Below are positions 52,246 to 61,789 of a stretch of 64,000 nt of DNA, one piece after another. A program made the translations under genes and the position numbers. A model generated the notes under the pieces. The model did not search any database. It saw only the letters and a program-made list of their open reading frames with translations, and had not been told where the DNA came from. The stretch's first letter is position 1. The number at the start of each line of letters is the position of its first letter. The stretch comes from Locusta migratoria (Eukaryota; Arthropoda; Insecta; Orthoptera; Acrididae): assembly GCA_026315105.1 (NCBI GenBank), contig CM048744.1:27383759-27447758 (forward strand), written 5' to 3'.

Positions 52246-53541
52246 GGGAGGGAGGGGGGTGAGGGGTGAAACCTTCCCTCCCCCCTCTCCCCTCCACCGG
52301 AGGTGTTGTTAACCCATGTTTCTTTACCTATAACATTGCGAAATTATGTCGAGGTGTGTAAGAAAAACATTTCCATAATTTCACATTTCGGGGAGGGAAC
52401 TTAAGCCCGGAAGCCCCCCCCCCTCTCCTTTACCCGTCAACCGTGACGCTGCCTTCTAAGTGACAGCACCTGTAACGTGACGCCTATTGCGCATGGGCAC
52501 TAGCGCTGTAAATACTGTGTCTAATGAGGTAGTAGAAGAAACATTCTGAAACAATTGCGTTAGTTTTTATTTGAAGCTATAAAAACTATCATGATTAATT
52601 TGTAGTGAGTTTATAATGAGAAAAATATTTAAATTGTTATCCACTACTTGCAGCAAAGCCCTCATAGCTAGTCACCTATACAGTGCTCCCATGATGTATC
52701 CGGTACAGTAAATGTTAGTATTGTGCCTCTGATCTTTTCATAAAGTAACTTTTAAAGCAACGGTAGTACGTGATTGACTAATTTTATATGGCAAAGGAGG
52801 TATACTAACGTAAACAAACGCACATGTTAGGAGTAACTCACTGCAGCTAACTGTCGAAGTGATTCAGTATCACTCTGCGACTTATAATTTCTGTGACCTG
52901 CTTCTTGAATATGTAACACTATGTATACATAGCAGCTACAAATGAATTTGTGGCAAAGTGTTGATCAGTTTAGGAGAAATTGGAAAAAAAATTAGGTATG
53001 TACCTGATCAAGTACACTATGCATTAAAGAGTTAAAAGTATAAGGATGTAATGGGCTAAATCACTTTAGGCAGAAAGTGCTTTAATCAAGCTATAAAAAT
53101 TAATTGCTTAAAAGATTTTTTCCACATTGAGAATGCTCAAATCATGGCAGAATACCCAATGTATCAGAAGACAATAAAAACTCGTCTTCCTTATTATAAC
53201 GATCTATCAAAATTCACATCTTCAATCAGCCCAGTTATTGCGCACAACTTTCGAAAATCGGCACGCAGACAAAGACAAAAACATGAAAGTAAGGAGTACA
53301 TGACACTGCCACCTCACGGCCGTCCTTCAAATTGCATCAGCAGAACTGAAAATTGGATTTTAAAATGCACGGACGACATATGCGCTTGAGGGGTTAAATA
53401 CGCCACTGCCTCAGATCGCGATATACACTTGTTTACGTCAGTGCTACGTCACGGTGACGAAACGTTCGCCTGAGCTTGGGTAAGACGAAGGAGGTTAGAA
53501 TAAAGGAAGATGGCATCCTCCATGCCAAGCACATACCTTAG
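52246..53541. other. unassigned, with G- and C-rich runs
   Basis: Bases 52240-52310 and 52380-52430 hold G- or C-runs. An 81-codon ORF lies at 53144-53389; nothing else was recognised. Confidence 0.45.
53144..53389 (+). CDS. unidentified small ORF
   Basis: 81 codons starting MAEYPMYQKTIKTRLPYYND and ending CTDDICA. No signal peptide, membrane segment or known motif is visible. There are no splice or promoter signals I can defend. It may be a chance ORF or a decayed exon. Confidence 0.15.
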   Translation: MAEYPMYQKTIKTRLPYYNDLSKFTSSISPVIAHNFRKSARRQRQKHESKEYMTLPPHGRPSNCISRTENWILKCTDDICA

Positions 53542-54196
53542 TTGAAGCCTGCCCGCCATCTTGGTCAGTTTTAGAATGCTATTTCTTCATTAAAACTATG
53601 TGTTAACTCTACCCTCTTACTTTTAATGCATTAAATTGGCAGTAAATACAAAGTGTGTATTTTCAAACAATGTATTTTTTGATTAAATAGTAATAAATAG
53701 TCAACAAAATATATTTGAAAACTTAATTTTTGACGGCTGATATACACTCTTTTAACTCGTTGTAGTGCGCCTCAGTTGCACAGTGGCACAGTGTCAGATT
53801 ATAAACCCAAAGGTCTCGGGTTCGATTCCCCGCCAGATCCCAGGATTTTTATCTATCACTTTCCACTTCGTTCACATCTGGCAGTATTGCTCATGTGAAG
53901 AATACCGAGAAGCACCGTGGTTCTGAACCCACGTTAAATTGTAGGTCCCCCTATAACTGGCTGGGTAAGTCGGTTCGAAGGTCGGAGGAAGGCAACGGCA
54001 TACCACCTCCAAACAGGACCATGCCTAGTAAAGCACAGTGGTGTTCAAACCAATCTTCGGATTGTTGACTGCTTTACCTCTTTAGATCGCAGCAAAACGG
54101 TCGGACGTTTTATTCTTGTTTTAAGTGACATATAAAATTAGTTCTACACTACGAACACTTCTCCAAAACTTAGCAACATGGCGGAGGCAGGCTTCA
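53542..54196. repeat. inverted-repeat pair flanking a SINE-2 copy
   Basis: GAAGCCTGCCCGCCATCTTG at 53544 onward is mirrored at 54163-54196, where the plus strand reads CCAAAACTTAGCAACATGGC then GGAGGCAGGCTTCA. The arms are about 35 bases. The pair may be the termini of a MITE into which the SINE-2 at 53764 inserted. Confidence 0.45.
53764..54081 (+). mobile_element. SINE-2, tRNA-derived
   Basis: Head GCGCCTCAGTTGCACAGTGG (A box) and GGTTCGATTCC (B box). The body continues with TTTTTATCTATCACTTTCCA, GCACCGTGGTTCTGAACC, GTAGGTCCCCCTATAAC and GGTCGGAGGAAGGCAACGGC. A second copy lies at 57333-57642. The family has no relation to the SINE-1 body. Confidence 0.85.
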
Positions 54197-54208
54197 CTTT
54201 TTTTAATT

Positions 54209-54408
54209 CAAATGTTCAAATGTTTGTACAGCTAATGGGACTTAACTACGGGGTCATCAGTCCCTAAACTTACAAACTACTTATGAACTACTTACGAACT
54301 AGGACGGCACAAATATACATGCCCGAGGGGGGATTCGAACCCCCGACAGTAGTGGCCGTGCAGACCGTGACTGAAGCGCCTCAGTCCCCTCGGCCACCGC
54401 GACCGGCA
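54209..54408 (-). mobile_element. SINE-1, full length
   Basis: First head type on the minus strand: GCCGGTCGCGGTGGCCGAGG, B box GGGGGTTCGAATCC, then the body with GTTCGTAAGTAGTTCATAAG, the stem-loop and ACAAACATTTGAACATTTG. CACTT plus a T-run occurs on both sides (about 54195 and 54407) and may be the target duplication. Confidence 0.88.
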
Positions 54409-55059
54409 CTTATTTTTTTTTTTTTTAAGTAAGGTCGTTTCCTGTATTGTAACTAGTACTTTAGATGAAAAAAAAAAAAAAAAAAAAAGAATTAGGCGGT
54501 ACTCCGCTGACTGCTCGTTCCGCATTAAATCAGTCAAATAGACATGTTTAGAAAGTCAAGATAGTAAATATTTAGGCATGTGAATACAGTAACAAAATAT
54601 AGCTCTAATTTACAGATTGGATCTCATTTTTATTGTGTTAATGCGTTCAGTGTAGAAGAGGATACCATCCATCGGCTTTGGACAACGACATCTCATCATA
54701 ACTAATCAGGAGTGGCGTATTGCTTCCGGGCATTAAAACTAGTTATTTGTTGCTGATGGTAAGGTGGTGATTACCTGAGCAGTTAGGAAAGACGGGACCA
54801 AGCGTTTACCGCCGTATGGAAAAAGTAGCAGCATTATCAAAAGTTGACATATACACATCCTGCCGGTTGATAAAGCATTGGTGGAAGATATTAAAATTCG
54901 TTACTATTTTAGTTACTACTAGTGCTACGACACACTATTTCATAGTCTTAGACTAACAACAGTCTGAAAAAGACGGTTAAGTAAACATAATATTCACTGT
55001 AAATATTTTATCTTGACAGTGAGTCGTTCTCTAAACGTGTCATATGAAGTATTAAAACA
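54409..55059. other. unassigned stretch with T- and A-runs
   Basis: T-run at 54413-54426 and A-run at about 54470-54488; no gene recognised. Confidence 0.5.
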
Positions 55060-55288
55060 TACAGGGTGTCCAGAAAAGGGCTCCCTGATTTCAAAATTAA
55101 ATATCTCGAAAACAAAGATCGATAGAGGAAGTAGTAAACGGTAAGTTTATTGTGAAAGCTGTAAGAGATTTATACAGCAGTTTGAAATAATAGTTACAAA
55201 AGCTGCTAACAGATGGCGCTGTACGTTGTAAAGCTCATATCAGACTACATAAGTGAAATAATCGTATGAAAACACTCTTTGCAAACAA

Positions 55289-56372
55289 TCACATCACAAT
55301 GTTTTCAAAATGTTCACCATTGCAACTACAGAGGTGGCGCAAACGAAGAATGAAATTCGCCATCACACTTCGTAGTGTCTCAACCGAAATGGATTCACAT
55401 GCCACGGAGATCGCCGATTCAAGCTCGTCCAGCGTGGCGGGATGTTTCGGGTAGACCATGTCTTTCACTGCGCCCCACAAAAATAAGTCACAGGGACTCA
55501 AATCCGGCGAATATGGAGGCCAATCCATGCCTGCACCAGTAAATTTGGGATATTCCAAAGCAATGACTCGATTCCTGAAATATTCCTCAAGAAAGCGAAA
55601 CACTTGTTCTGTCCGATGTGGTCGGGCTCCATCTTGCGTAAACCATTCAGTACCAGGTCGATTCTCTAACGCTTGCTGTGTGACGACAAATTGTTCCAAA
55701 ATTGCAACGTAACGTGCACCAGTGACCGTTTCTCGAATGAAAAAAGGGCCAATAATGCCTCTGCTGCATACTGCAGCCCACACAGTAACTTTAGGAGAAT
55801 ACAGGGGTTTCGCTTCACACCAATATGGCTTTTCGGAACCCCAAAATCGCCAGTTCTGCTTATTCACGTATCCATTCAGGTGGAAGTGTGCTTCATCTGT
55901 AAACCAGATGCAGCCAACGTCAAATCCTTCACAATCAAATCATTGTGAGCATATGATTAGCAAAGGCAACCCTTTGTTGCACAGCTCGTATTGGTATGGT
56001 CTGGTGCGTTTGAATTTTGAATGGAAACATGTGTAGGCTCTTTCTCAGTATTTTCTGCGTGCTGGAACGTATCAAACAAGTCTCAGATGCAATTCTACGG
56101 ACGGATGACATTGGATTTCGCTGAATAATTGCAGAAACTGTGGCGATATTTCGAGGCGTAACTGCAGTTTGCTTGTGGCCAACATGCCCCACTATATCAT
56201 CAGTTACGCTGCCTGTTCGTTGAAATTTTGCGAAGAGCGTACGAATGGTTTTCGCATCGGGTCCTTTTGGAACATTAAATCGTGCTTGAAAACTTGGCCT
56301 TGTTGCCGTAGGACTCTCTTCTAACCTGTGGTACTCCAGCAGCAGAAAAACGCGTTGTTCAATGGAGTACAT
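55289..56372 (-). pseudogene. mariner transposase, catalytic spacing D-47-D, one frameshift
   Basis: N-terminal part (56372-55935): MYSIEQRVFLLLEYHRLEES and KTIRTLFAKFQRTGSV form the DNA-binding region. It ends NHMLTMI at a TGA. A one-base shift near 55932 restores a frame that continues FDVGCIWFTDEAHFHLNGYV (first catalytic block), NWRFWG, then TEWFTQDGARPHRTEQV (second block) and PYSPDLSPCDLFLWGAVK (third block), ending GEHFENIVM. I count 47 residues between the second and third Asp, against 34 in classic mariner. All three catalytic residues survive, so one indel appears to be the main lesion. Confidence 0.85.
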
Positions 56373-56457
56373 GGTTTTAATCTCTTCCTTCGGTACGCTA
56401 ACCTTCTTCCATGTTTTAATAGTGGAACTGATCTTTCTGGGCTTCGGATCACTATTT

Positions 56458-56648
56458 TTTAGAAAAAGTTGAGCTTATGGGACTTAACTACGGGGTCATC
56501 AGTCCCTAAACTTACAAACTACTTATCAACTGCCTTATACTAAAGACGGCACAAATATCCATGTCCGAGGGGGGATTCGAACCCCCGACCGTAGTGACCG
56601 TGCAGACCGTGACTGGAGCGCGTCAGTCCACTCGGCCACCGCGGCCGA
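56458..56648 (-). mobile_element. SINE-1 inserted in the mariner element
   Basis: CGGATCACTATTT at 56445-56457 is repeated exactly at 56649-56661, a 13-bp target duplication. The minus strand carries the first head type, B box GGGGGTTCGAATCC and the 3' stem-loop; the tail is shortened at ATAAGCTCAACTT. It lies between the transposase start and the right terminal repeat. Confidence 0.92.
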
Positions 56649-56805
56649 CGGATCACTATTTATACTAGGCATTGCGTATGGCGATTACAGCGCCATCTGT
56701 TAGCAGCTTTTGTAACTACTATTTCAAACTGCTGTATAAACTTCTTACAGCTTTCACAATAAACATACAGTTTACTGCATTCCTCTATCAATCTTTTTTT
56801 CTTCT

Positions 56806-56807
<2 letters not shown>

Positions 56808-56862
<55 letters not shown>
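56808..56862 (+). repeat. poly(T) tract in the mariner right repeat
   Basis: 55 consecutive T. The equivalent point in the left terminal repeat has no such run, so it expanded after insertion or is a collapsed insertion of another sequence. Confidence 0.95.
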
Positions 56863-56914
56863 CCTCCAGATGTTTAATTTTGAAATCAGGGAGTCCTTTT
56901 CTGGACACCCTGTA

Positions 56915-57332
56915 CGTAGCTAGTGCAGTGTTTCATAATTGAATCAATGGAAATTAAGTCAAAATGTTGCGATGTACTGTACCTTAATTTTTTAAAAGAA
57001 TTGCCGGAATGTTACACTTGCTTTCTTCAACGAATAGCCAACGATATTGCATACAAAAGACTTTGCGTATCTAGTGGCTTATGTCTTTGAACAAGGCTTG
57101 TAAACGCTTTGGAGTCGGTAAAAAACATTTGCTCTGTCTCGGTTCAGACTAGTCGGAACTCTCCATTGGCTAATTCGAACGTTTGACAGCCAGTCATATT
57201 CCATTGGGATTGTGCGAAAGTGAAGTTTGAACGCTTCGACGGTTATGATCACAGCTCGAACGAATCAGAAACTTTCCAATTATTATTTCCGAAATGCATT
57301 CGACAATTTACATTTGGGCTATTAAGAAAGCG
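56915..57332. other. unassigned stretch
   Basis: Nothing recognised. Confidence 0.5.
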
Positions 57333-57642
57333 CCTCGGTTGCACAGTGGTAGAGTTCCAGACTACAAATTCAAAGGTCGCGGGTTCGATCCCCCCCAGGT
57401 CCTAGGATTTTTATCTGTCACTTTCCACTCCTTTCACCTCTGGCACTATTGCTCATGTGAAAAATACCGAATAGCACCGTGGTCCGGAACGCACGTTAAA
57501 CTGTAGGTCCCCCTATAACCGACTGGATAAGTCAATTCGAAGGTCGGAGGAAGGCAACGGCATACCACCTCCAAATAGAACCATGCCTAGTAAAGCACTG
57601 TTGTGTTCAAACCAATCTTCGGATTGTTGACTGCGTTACCTT
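57333..57642 (+). mobile_element. SINE-2, tRNA-derived
   Basis: Second copy of the family at 53764. Head GCGCCTCGGTTGCACAGTGG, TAGAGTTCCAGACTACAAAT, B box GGTTCGATCC, then the same body through GGAGGAAGGCAACGGCATAC to the shared ATTGTTGACTGC and a T-run. Its A and B boxes are closer to a tRNA than those of the other copy. Confidence 0.85.
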
Positions 57643-57689
57643 TTTTACTCTAATAACGAATTTGAATGTTAGGCGGTACGCACTAAAGC

Positions 57690-58200
57690 ACTGATTCTAA
57701 CCTCCTTGTGTGAGACGAAGGCTGCCTCCGAAAAGCGGCTCTGAAGAAAGAGCCGCAGCTCGCAGCCGCACCGGCTGGCAGAGCTTAGCCGCTGCGGAAA
57801 TCCCGCGAGCGTCTGCCGGCTGGGGGTGGGGGTGGGGATTGGGGCGGAGAGGAGCCCCGCAGCCGCAGAGCGCGCCGCTCAAAGGCCGACAAATCCCGGT
57901 GCTGCGCCCAAAGCGGAAGCACCCTGCCGGCGGCTCTGTGCCGCGCCTGCTGGCGCCAGTGCTGCTGGCGACTGGCGAGGAACGCCGGCTGGCGCCAGCG
58001 AGGGCCGCCTATCGGCCCGGCCAGCGCTCTGTCTTGAGTGGCGGCGGTCGCCCAGCCTGACGGCGGACAAGTGGCCGGCAGCTACTGTGGCTGGCTACCG
58101 ACTGACACTTGTGGTGCCACTGTGCAGTGTGCAGTGACCCGCCCACCTGGAGGCGCCCTCTGCGCAGCCTACGGAACAGCGCTGAGGCGAGGCCTACGAC
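57690..58200. promoter_or_regulatory. CpG-rich island
   Basis: About 500 bases are very GC- and CpG-rich with repeated GGCGCCAG and GCTGGCG motifs, unlike the AT-rich surroundings. Open frames across it on both strands are compositional and show no domain. It may be a host promoter or untranslated exon. The hairpin at 58201-58360 adjoins it. Confidence 0.35.
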
Positions 58201-58360
58201 GCAGACGTCATGCCACGTAAGCAAGGTAGTTCCGAGCTGGCGCGATCGCTAGCTCAGTGGCTGCCCGCTATGACGCAGTGGGGTGTGCCCCAGCGTCCGG
58301 CCAATAGACAAAGAATACCGCCGGCTCGGAACTACCTTGCTTACGTGGCATGACGACTGC
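58201..58360. repeat. hairpin element with 37-bp inverted repeats
   Basis: The plus strand at 58201-58237 contains GTCATGCCACGTAAGCAAGG and continues TAGTTCCGAGC. It is mirrored at 58324-58360 with a single mismatch near the outer end. The 86-base loop has no ORF. Size and symmetry fit a minimal MITE or a large cruciform. No target duplication is evident. Confidence 0.7.
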
Positions 58361-58710
58361 ACTGGGGCCTGTCTTTTTCGTAGGTCTCGCCCGGCTGTCA
58401 TTATGGCATCTGTCTATAGCGGGCATGCGCATCCGCCAATTTTGTTCCTTCGCGTCGACGCGATACGTTAACAGAAGGCAATCAGTATGTTTTCAGCATG
58501 GTGGCTGTACATCTTCGAATTGTTCTAATTGGTTAAAAAATTGTTTTGTCTCTCCTTGGACCCTGAAAGTATTGATAATAAGTACGGGGAGTATGGTAGA
58601 TGGTACACAACTTCCCTCTCCCATCGACCGAACAGAACAGCCACCTCTTGCGCTGTATGCGCTAATCCGGTTTCGTGGGCGAGTTCGCGAATCGTCCTGT
58701 GTCCATCAAT

Positions 58711-59181
58711 CACTTCGTTTACATGCAACACATCTTCCGGAAGACGAAAACCGATTTTCGTAAACCGTTTTTCGCCGTCATGTTTACAAGTCACAGCCTG
58801 AATCAGATTTCCCACTTAATATGGCGGCTGAAAATAAGCTGATTCAGTTCCTGATTTAGTCAGCACAATCGCTATTTTTCTTTATTTAAATACATAGATT
58901 CATGTTCACTCTAATATTTATACTTTTATTTCACATTGGATAACATCAGTCTTTCCATATGTGTCGAAAATTCTTAACAAGCAAACACAATCTGACAAGC
59001 CAAGAACGCTTCAAAAACGGTTGCGTTTACATGGGCACGAAAATCGATTGTGGAACTGGAAAACCGCTTTAGAGAAACGTATTTCCAGAATCGATTTTGG
59101 AGTGTTTACATGACCAACCAAATGCGGATTTCGAAAATGGGTTTACGAAATCCAGTTTTGGGAGCCCATGTAAACGAGGTG
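58711..59181. mobile_element. MITE-like insertion with GTTTACATG ends
   Basis: It begins CACTTCGTTTACATG and ends, read from the other strand, CACCTCGTTTACATG. The 471 bases have no ORF. Inner repeats (GTTTACATG, GATTTCG, CGATTTT) recur several times near both ends, suggesting subterminal transposase-binding motifs. The superfamily and target duplication are unresolved. Confidence 0.6.
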
Positions 59182-59427
59182 ACTGTCCAGTAACGCGGCA
59201 ACAGTATGTTCTTCTTCTTCAGAGACGCTAGGACAACATACCCTATAAATGTCTGCCACAGTTTTCCCATCTTCGTTGAAGGCTTTTACCCAACGTGCTA
59301 CTGTTCTGTACGGCAATGCGGATTCTCCGCACGCCTCTTGAAGACCTCGATGACACTGACGTGCTGTACGACCTGTCGCACATTCAATCTTGATCCAACT
59401 CCGTTGTTCCTGTTTCGAAAAGGATAG

Positions 59428-59585
59428 TCTGCACGGCCACTACGGTCGGGGGTTCGAATCCCCCCTCGGGCATGGATATTTGTGCCGTCCTAGTTCGTAA
59501 GTAGTTCATAAGTAGTTTGTAAGTTTAGGGACTGATGACCCCGTAGTTAAGTCCCATGGACTATACAAACATTTGAACATTTTTC
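59428..59585 (+). mobile_element. SINE-1, 5' truncated with target duplication
   Basis: It starts TCTGCACGGCCACTACGG inside the head. TCGAAAAGGATAG at 59415-59427 and TCGAAAAAGATAG at 59586-59598 differ by one base and form the target duplication. Body and 3' stem-loop are complete. It is inserted in the mariner relic. Confidence 0.9.
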
Positions 59586-59789
59586 TCGAAAAAGATAGGG
59601 ACACCGTTGCGTTACACCGCTCAGTCCCAAGTGATTGTCGTTTACTAGATTTTGGGCACGCCGGTGACGTGGGACGGGCAAGTCCATTCTCTCGGAGGCG
59701 ATGTAGGTATGTCAACAACGTTGGTATCAACTGCGTAGTGTCTCCACAGCAGTGTTGCCACTGTTTAAGTTCCAACCCTCGTATACCAA

Positions 59790-60676
59790 ATTTTTCAAAA
59801 CATTCAAAATTGTATAAAATGTTGTTTTTATTTTTGACCACTGGTTTGGGGCTGGCATGAGTCTAATGTCAAATCCTCATAAGAGTCGGGAAGGTTACAT
59901 GTTACAAAGTCTGAAAAAAGAAAAACTTAATATGACAAACTTTTTAGAAGACGAACAATATTTTCATAATTCAATAAAACTCGTAGTATAAACGTGTGAC
60001 ATCTAATCAGAAGGATTTGGGCAGAGGGCACTACATCCCAAAATAATTTTTAGATTTGTTAGAATTTCAGCGATGTAAGCGATAAACAAAGATGGTAATA
60101 TTTTTAGGCTTGAAATTTATATATCTTTGTTCATACGTTACATCGCGGAAATTCTATCAAATGTAGAAATGTATACTCTTTGTAAACACACAAATGTCAT
60201 TGGAGTGAATCATAGAACGACATTAATAATAGTGCTAAGAATAATAACTTGCTCAATACATCGTATAATATATATGCGCACAAAAACTTCAAAGACAAAC
60301 ACTCCAGGATATTAAACTGTAAGAGGAAGTCGTAAATATGTATGAAACAAATATTATAATTTAGAGCTAAAGGAATATTTGTATTTATATGTATACATAT
60401 ATTTCACTTGACTTGAGAATGGAGAATATTCGTCATTAAGTAACACCTATAAATAAAATAAAAGTGTAGCACTCAGTGTAATAAAAGTTTAAAATGTCAT
60501 TTGCTGACTTATGCTGTATGCAAGCCATCAGAAATTAAGCTTTTGGAATTACTACGAAGACCAACTAAGGGGAATACATTGCAATACTTACATCTTAAAA
60601 TGAAAATGGTAAAACTTATAGAAGGTATAAAATTTAACATAACGTGTCTCAGAAGAAGAGTCATACCTGTGTGCAC
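59790..60676. other. unassigned, AT-rich
   Basis: No gene or repeat recognised. Confidence 0.5.
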
Positions 60677-60945
60677 GTCGGGTCCGGTGGTCTTGGGGTA
60701 AAGTGCTCGACTGGAAACCACAGGGTCACGGGTTCGAAACTCGGCCGGGCCTCGGATCTTTTCAGTCTGCGCTTTGATCCATCCTTCACCTCTCAACGAT
60801 GTGAGAAGTCGCCAGGAACGACACGTGGTTCGTATTCGACGTTACGTTGTAGGTCCCCTTTCCCCGGTTGGATAACTGGGGTAGGCTACGGACATGTAAG
60901 TTACTGAAGTGGTGTCCAGTTGAAAGTCTCGCACCGGGTTAATGA
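60677..60945 (+). mobile_element. SINE-3, tRNA-derived
   Basis: Head GTCGGGTCCGGTGGTCTTGG (A-box region TGGTCTTGGGG), AAGTGCTCGACTGGAAACCA and B box GGTTCGAAACTCGG. The body has GCCAGGAACGACACGTGGTT, GTAGGTCCCCTTTCCCCGG and GTCTCGCACCGGGTTAATGA. The body shares the TTGTAGGTCCCC stretch with SINE-2, so the two families may be distantly related. Confidence 0.75.
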
Positions 60946-61569
60946 GCAAAACGAAATTATTGTTATGTGTGTATAGAAATGCAAGCAAAACCTAACGTAG
61001 TGTAACAAATACGGAAACTTAGAGCAAAATTCTGGATGAAACCAGAAAACAAAGAGTTGAAGTAGAAAGACAAATTAAATTAGGAGATAATACTTAAAAC
61101 ATCACATGCTAAGCAATAGTGTGACACCTATAATGTTTACTTATATTAATAATTTAATAGATAAAATTATTTTATTACATTATATACTTCAAAATGAAAA
61201 CTTGTACAAAATTGTAACGAAAAAAGGTAAAAATAAATGAAAATAGATAAAAACTTTTTATACATTATTTAACCAATGAAACTAAAGTATATCTTGAACT
61301 TAATTTTCCTGTTATTCAGATGATAGATGACGTGTTGCTCATATGTGTAATTCATAGACAGTGGTACGTATTGTACACTCTGCCACCGACAGTGAGATGC
61401 CTTGCGGAGTGCAATCATTAAAATCAGATGTTACCAACGCAGGGTTAATCTCCATGGTTAGAATGTTTCTTGTAAGACATAATTAAGGGTGCAGGCATTC
61501 ATAGAACAATCTCCAAATGTCCCTTTGCTCCTGAATCTACTGACTGCCGCTGGGGCTCGTGATTAGCAG
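60946..61569. other. unassigned stretch
   Basis: AT-rich; nothing recognised. Confidence 0.5.
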
Positions 61570-61580
61570 TAGTATAATTC

Positions 61581-61779
61581 CAGCCGCGGCGGAGTGGCCG
61601 AGCGCATTGAGTTGCTATGCTCCAAAGCACGAGGCCGTTCCCAGTCGGGGATTAGAATCCTCCCTCGGGCATGGACTTTGTGTTGTCTTTAGTATAAGTT
61701 AGTTTATAAGTAGTCTGTATGTTTAGGGACTGATGAGCCCGCAGTTGTCCCATAAGCTTAACAAACATTTGAACATTTT
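61581..61779 (+). mobile_element. SINE-1, full length with target duplication
   Basis: Second head type: CAGCCGCGGCGGAGTGGCCG, AGCGCATTGAG, B box GGGATTAGAATCC (one base off consensus), TCGGGCATGG, GGGACTGATGAGCCC and GTTGTCCCATAAGC, with CATTTGAACATTT at the end. AGTATAATTC at 61571-61580 is repeated at 61780-61789. Confidence 0.92.
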
Positions 61780-61789
61780 AGTATAATTC

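Larger units (their letters stand above)
55062..56912 (-). mobile_element. mariner-type transposon with TA duplication
   Basis: The ends CAGGGTGTCCAGAAAAGG and CCTTTTCTGGACACCCTG are perfect mirrors, flanked by TA at 55060-55061 and 56913-56914. Inverted repeats run on to the CAGATGGCGCTGTA region (left to about 55224, right from about 56687). The right repeat is lengthened by a T-run at 56808-56862 that the left repeat lacks. The transposase lies between, on the minus strand, in two frames. A SINE-1 at 56458-56648 inserted afterwards. Confidence 0.93.
58620..59700 (-). pseudogene. mariner transposase N-terminal domain, interrupted
   Basis: On the minus strand: SQNLVNDNH near 59650, then after the SINE WIKIECATGRTARQCHRGLQ, EACGESALPYRTVARWVKAF (helix-turn-helix) and EEEEHTVAALLDS. 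After the MITE-like insertion it resumes IDGHRTIRELAHETGLAH. The family form is ALLDSDRRQTIRELARETGL, so the MITE inserted between adjacent codons of the second DNA-binding helix. No catalytic block follows. Confidence 0.7.
58615..59781 (-). mobile_element. mariner relic carrying two nested insertions
   Basis: The right end is CGAGGGTTGGAACTTAAACA on the minus strand, preceded by TA at 59782-59783. Transposase N-terminal coding runs leftward, interrupted by a SINE-1 (59428-59585) and a MITE-like insertion (58711-59181), and stops after the RTIRELAHETGLAH helix near 58620. The catalytic half is missing, and no left terminal repeat was found. Confidence 0.7.

Noticed and set aside
56660..56923. 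Poly-Lys or poly-Phe protein
   Set aside because: It is a translation of the 55-base T-run in the mariner terminal repeat.
57710..58137. Overlapping 103-137 codon ORFs in GC-rich DNA as genes
   Set aside because: Long frames on both strands at once reflect GC-rich composition; no domain or splice context is visible.
20031..61779. A CRISPR array or satellite made of recurring 60-200-base units
   Set aside because: The units are dispersed SINE copies in both orientations with target duplications, not regularly spaced direct repeats.
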